From Eubacteriales bacterium (GTDB lineage: Bacteria > Bacillota > Clostridia > Oscillospirales > CAG-272): a DNA stretch of 5,760 nt. The DNA lies in the NCBI GenBank assembly GCA_028709565.1, contig JAQVWU010000206.1, positions 1 to 5,760 of the forward strand, given 5' to 3'. A program made the translations under genes and the position numbers. Under the pieces are notes generated by a model. It searched no databases and was not told where the DNA came from. It saw nothing but the letters and a program-made list of their open reading frames with translations. The stretch's first letter is position 1; each line of letters begins with the position of its first letter. This document shows, piece after piece, positions 5,302-5,760 of the stretch.

Positions 5302-5760
5302 TTCGTCACCTCCAGGTACAGGCTCTCAACCGAAGACCCGGTCGTTTCATATCTTGCGGGAGCCAGGCCATGGGTTTCCAGCACGTCCAGCAACTCGTCC
5401 ACGCCGACCTCCCGGTCATATTCCAGGGTGAGCGTTTTTGTTTTGCGCCGGGATTCCGGTTCGCCGACCGCGCTTTCCGCGGCGATTTTGCCCCTGTGCA
5501 GCACGGCTACGCGGTCGCATATGCGCTCAACGTCGGACAGGATATGCGTGGAGAATATGACGGTCGTGCGGCCCCTGAGCTGACTGAGGATGTCCAGTAT
5601 GTCCTTTCGCCCTGCCGGGTCAAGGGCGGAGGTCGGTTCGTCGCATATGAGCAGCGCCGGCTCGCCGATTAAGGCCTGCGCCACGCCCAGCCGCTGTTTC
5701 ATGCCGCGGGAAAAAGAGCCGATCTTTTTGTTTGCCCCGGACAGGCCGACCAACTCCAGC
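5298..5760 (-). CDS. ABC exporter ATPase subunit, C-terminal 153 residues (start beyond window)
   Basis: This is the ATP-binding subunit that would power the permease encoded next to it. The visible part begins just before the signature region: FSRGMKQRLGVAQAL (signature-like SRGMKQR), then Walker B LLICDEP with the catalytic Glu, the D-loop SALDP, and the H-loop in VIFSTHILSDVERICD. A C-terminal accessory part of about 60 residues follows and ends in LYLEVTK. Walker A and the Q-loop should lie beyond 5760. The frame continues through the edge, so the TTG at 5753-5751 is an internal leucine codon, not a start. The stop TGA (5300-5298) overlaps the permease start as GTGA, which points to translational coupling and equal production. 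The architecture fits the NatA/CcmA-like single-domain ATPases that work with ABC-2 permeases. Confidence in the role is high; the substrate is not deducible. Confidence 0.92.
   Translation of the reverse strand, partial: LELVGLSGANKKIGSFSRGMKQRLGVAQALIGEPALLICDEPTSALDPAGRKDILDILSQLRGRTTVIFSTHILSDVERICDRVAVLHRGKIAAESAVGEPESRRKTKTLTLEYDREVGVDELLDVLETHGLAPARYETTGSSVESLYLEVTK
5306..5313 (-). promoter_or_regulatory. Perfect ribosome binding site inside the ATPase 3' end, drives the permease
   Basis: GGAGGTGA on the minus strand is complementary to the 16S rRNA tail over eight bases and ends 4 bases before the GTG at 5301. It lies within the last codons of the ATPase gene (reading Leu-Glu-Val-Thr-Lys). 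Together with the GTGA stop/start overlap it explains how the rare GTG start can be used efficiently. Confidence 0.85.

Noticed and set aside
5125..5583. Plus-strand open frames opposite the exporter genes
   Set aside because: They are antisense to ABC ATPase and permease motifs that are unmistakable on the minus strand.

Overview
The window looks like chromosome of a Gram-positive Firmicute, most likely a gut-type clostridium of the Oscillospirales or a neighbouring order. This rests on strong AGGAG/GGAGGTGA ribosome binding sites, lipobox lipoproteins of a solute-binding family common in Clostridia, a sigma-A type promoter, and moderately GC-rich coding sequence with AT-rich intergenic DNA. 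The assignment is inferred from style, not from a marker gene.

Layout. Positions 1-244 (minus) hold the start of an AT-rich, unrecognised gene that leaves the window at its left edge. Positions 245-613 have no convincing gene. This stretch separates divergent genes and carries a striking nested inverted repeat (422-537), smaller palindromes and a weak promoter candidate. Positions 614-2107 and 2387-3814 (plus) encode two paralogous lipoproteins that resemble substrate-binding proteins of carbohydrate ABC importers. The second has its own near-consensus promoter (2312-2340), threaded through a 9-bp GC-rich inverted repeat, and ends at a good intrinsic terminator (3827-3863). No import permease or ATPase accompanies them here.

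From 3875 to the right edge the coding is mainly on the minus strand. An ABC exporter pair, ATPase (5298 to beyond 5760) then six-helix permease (4531-5301), overlaps by GTGA and is probably translationally coupled. Downstream of it lie fragments of a second ATPase-permease pair in the same order: the C-terminal half of an ATPase (about 4043-4387) and the last helix of a permease (about 3875-4006). Between the intact pair and the relic is a short plus-strand coding fragment of unknown origin (4390-4527). The 3875-4527 segment therefore looks like a scar of deletion and rearrangement.

How it works together: the lipoproteins would sit on the outer face of the membrane and bind a sugar or similar ligand for a transporter encoded elsewhere, or act as sensors. 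The ABC pair would export, or protect against, an unknown compound. Nothing in the sequence links the two groups except convergence on the shared terminator. I see no rRNA, tRNA, CRISPR array or complete mobile element, and no convincing new defence or biosynthetic system. The most unusual items are the 422-537 structure, the promoter/palindrome overlap at 2299-2340 and the exporter relic with its inserted orphan fragment.
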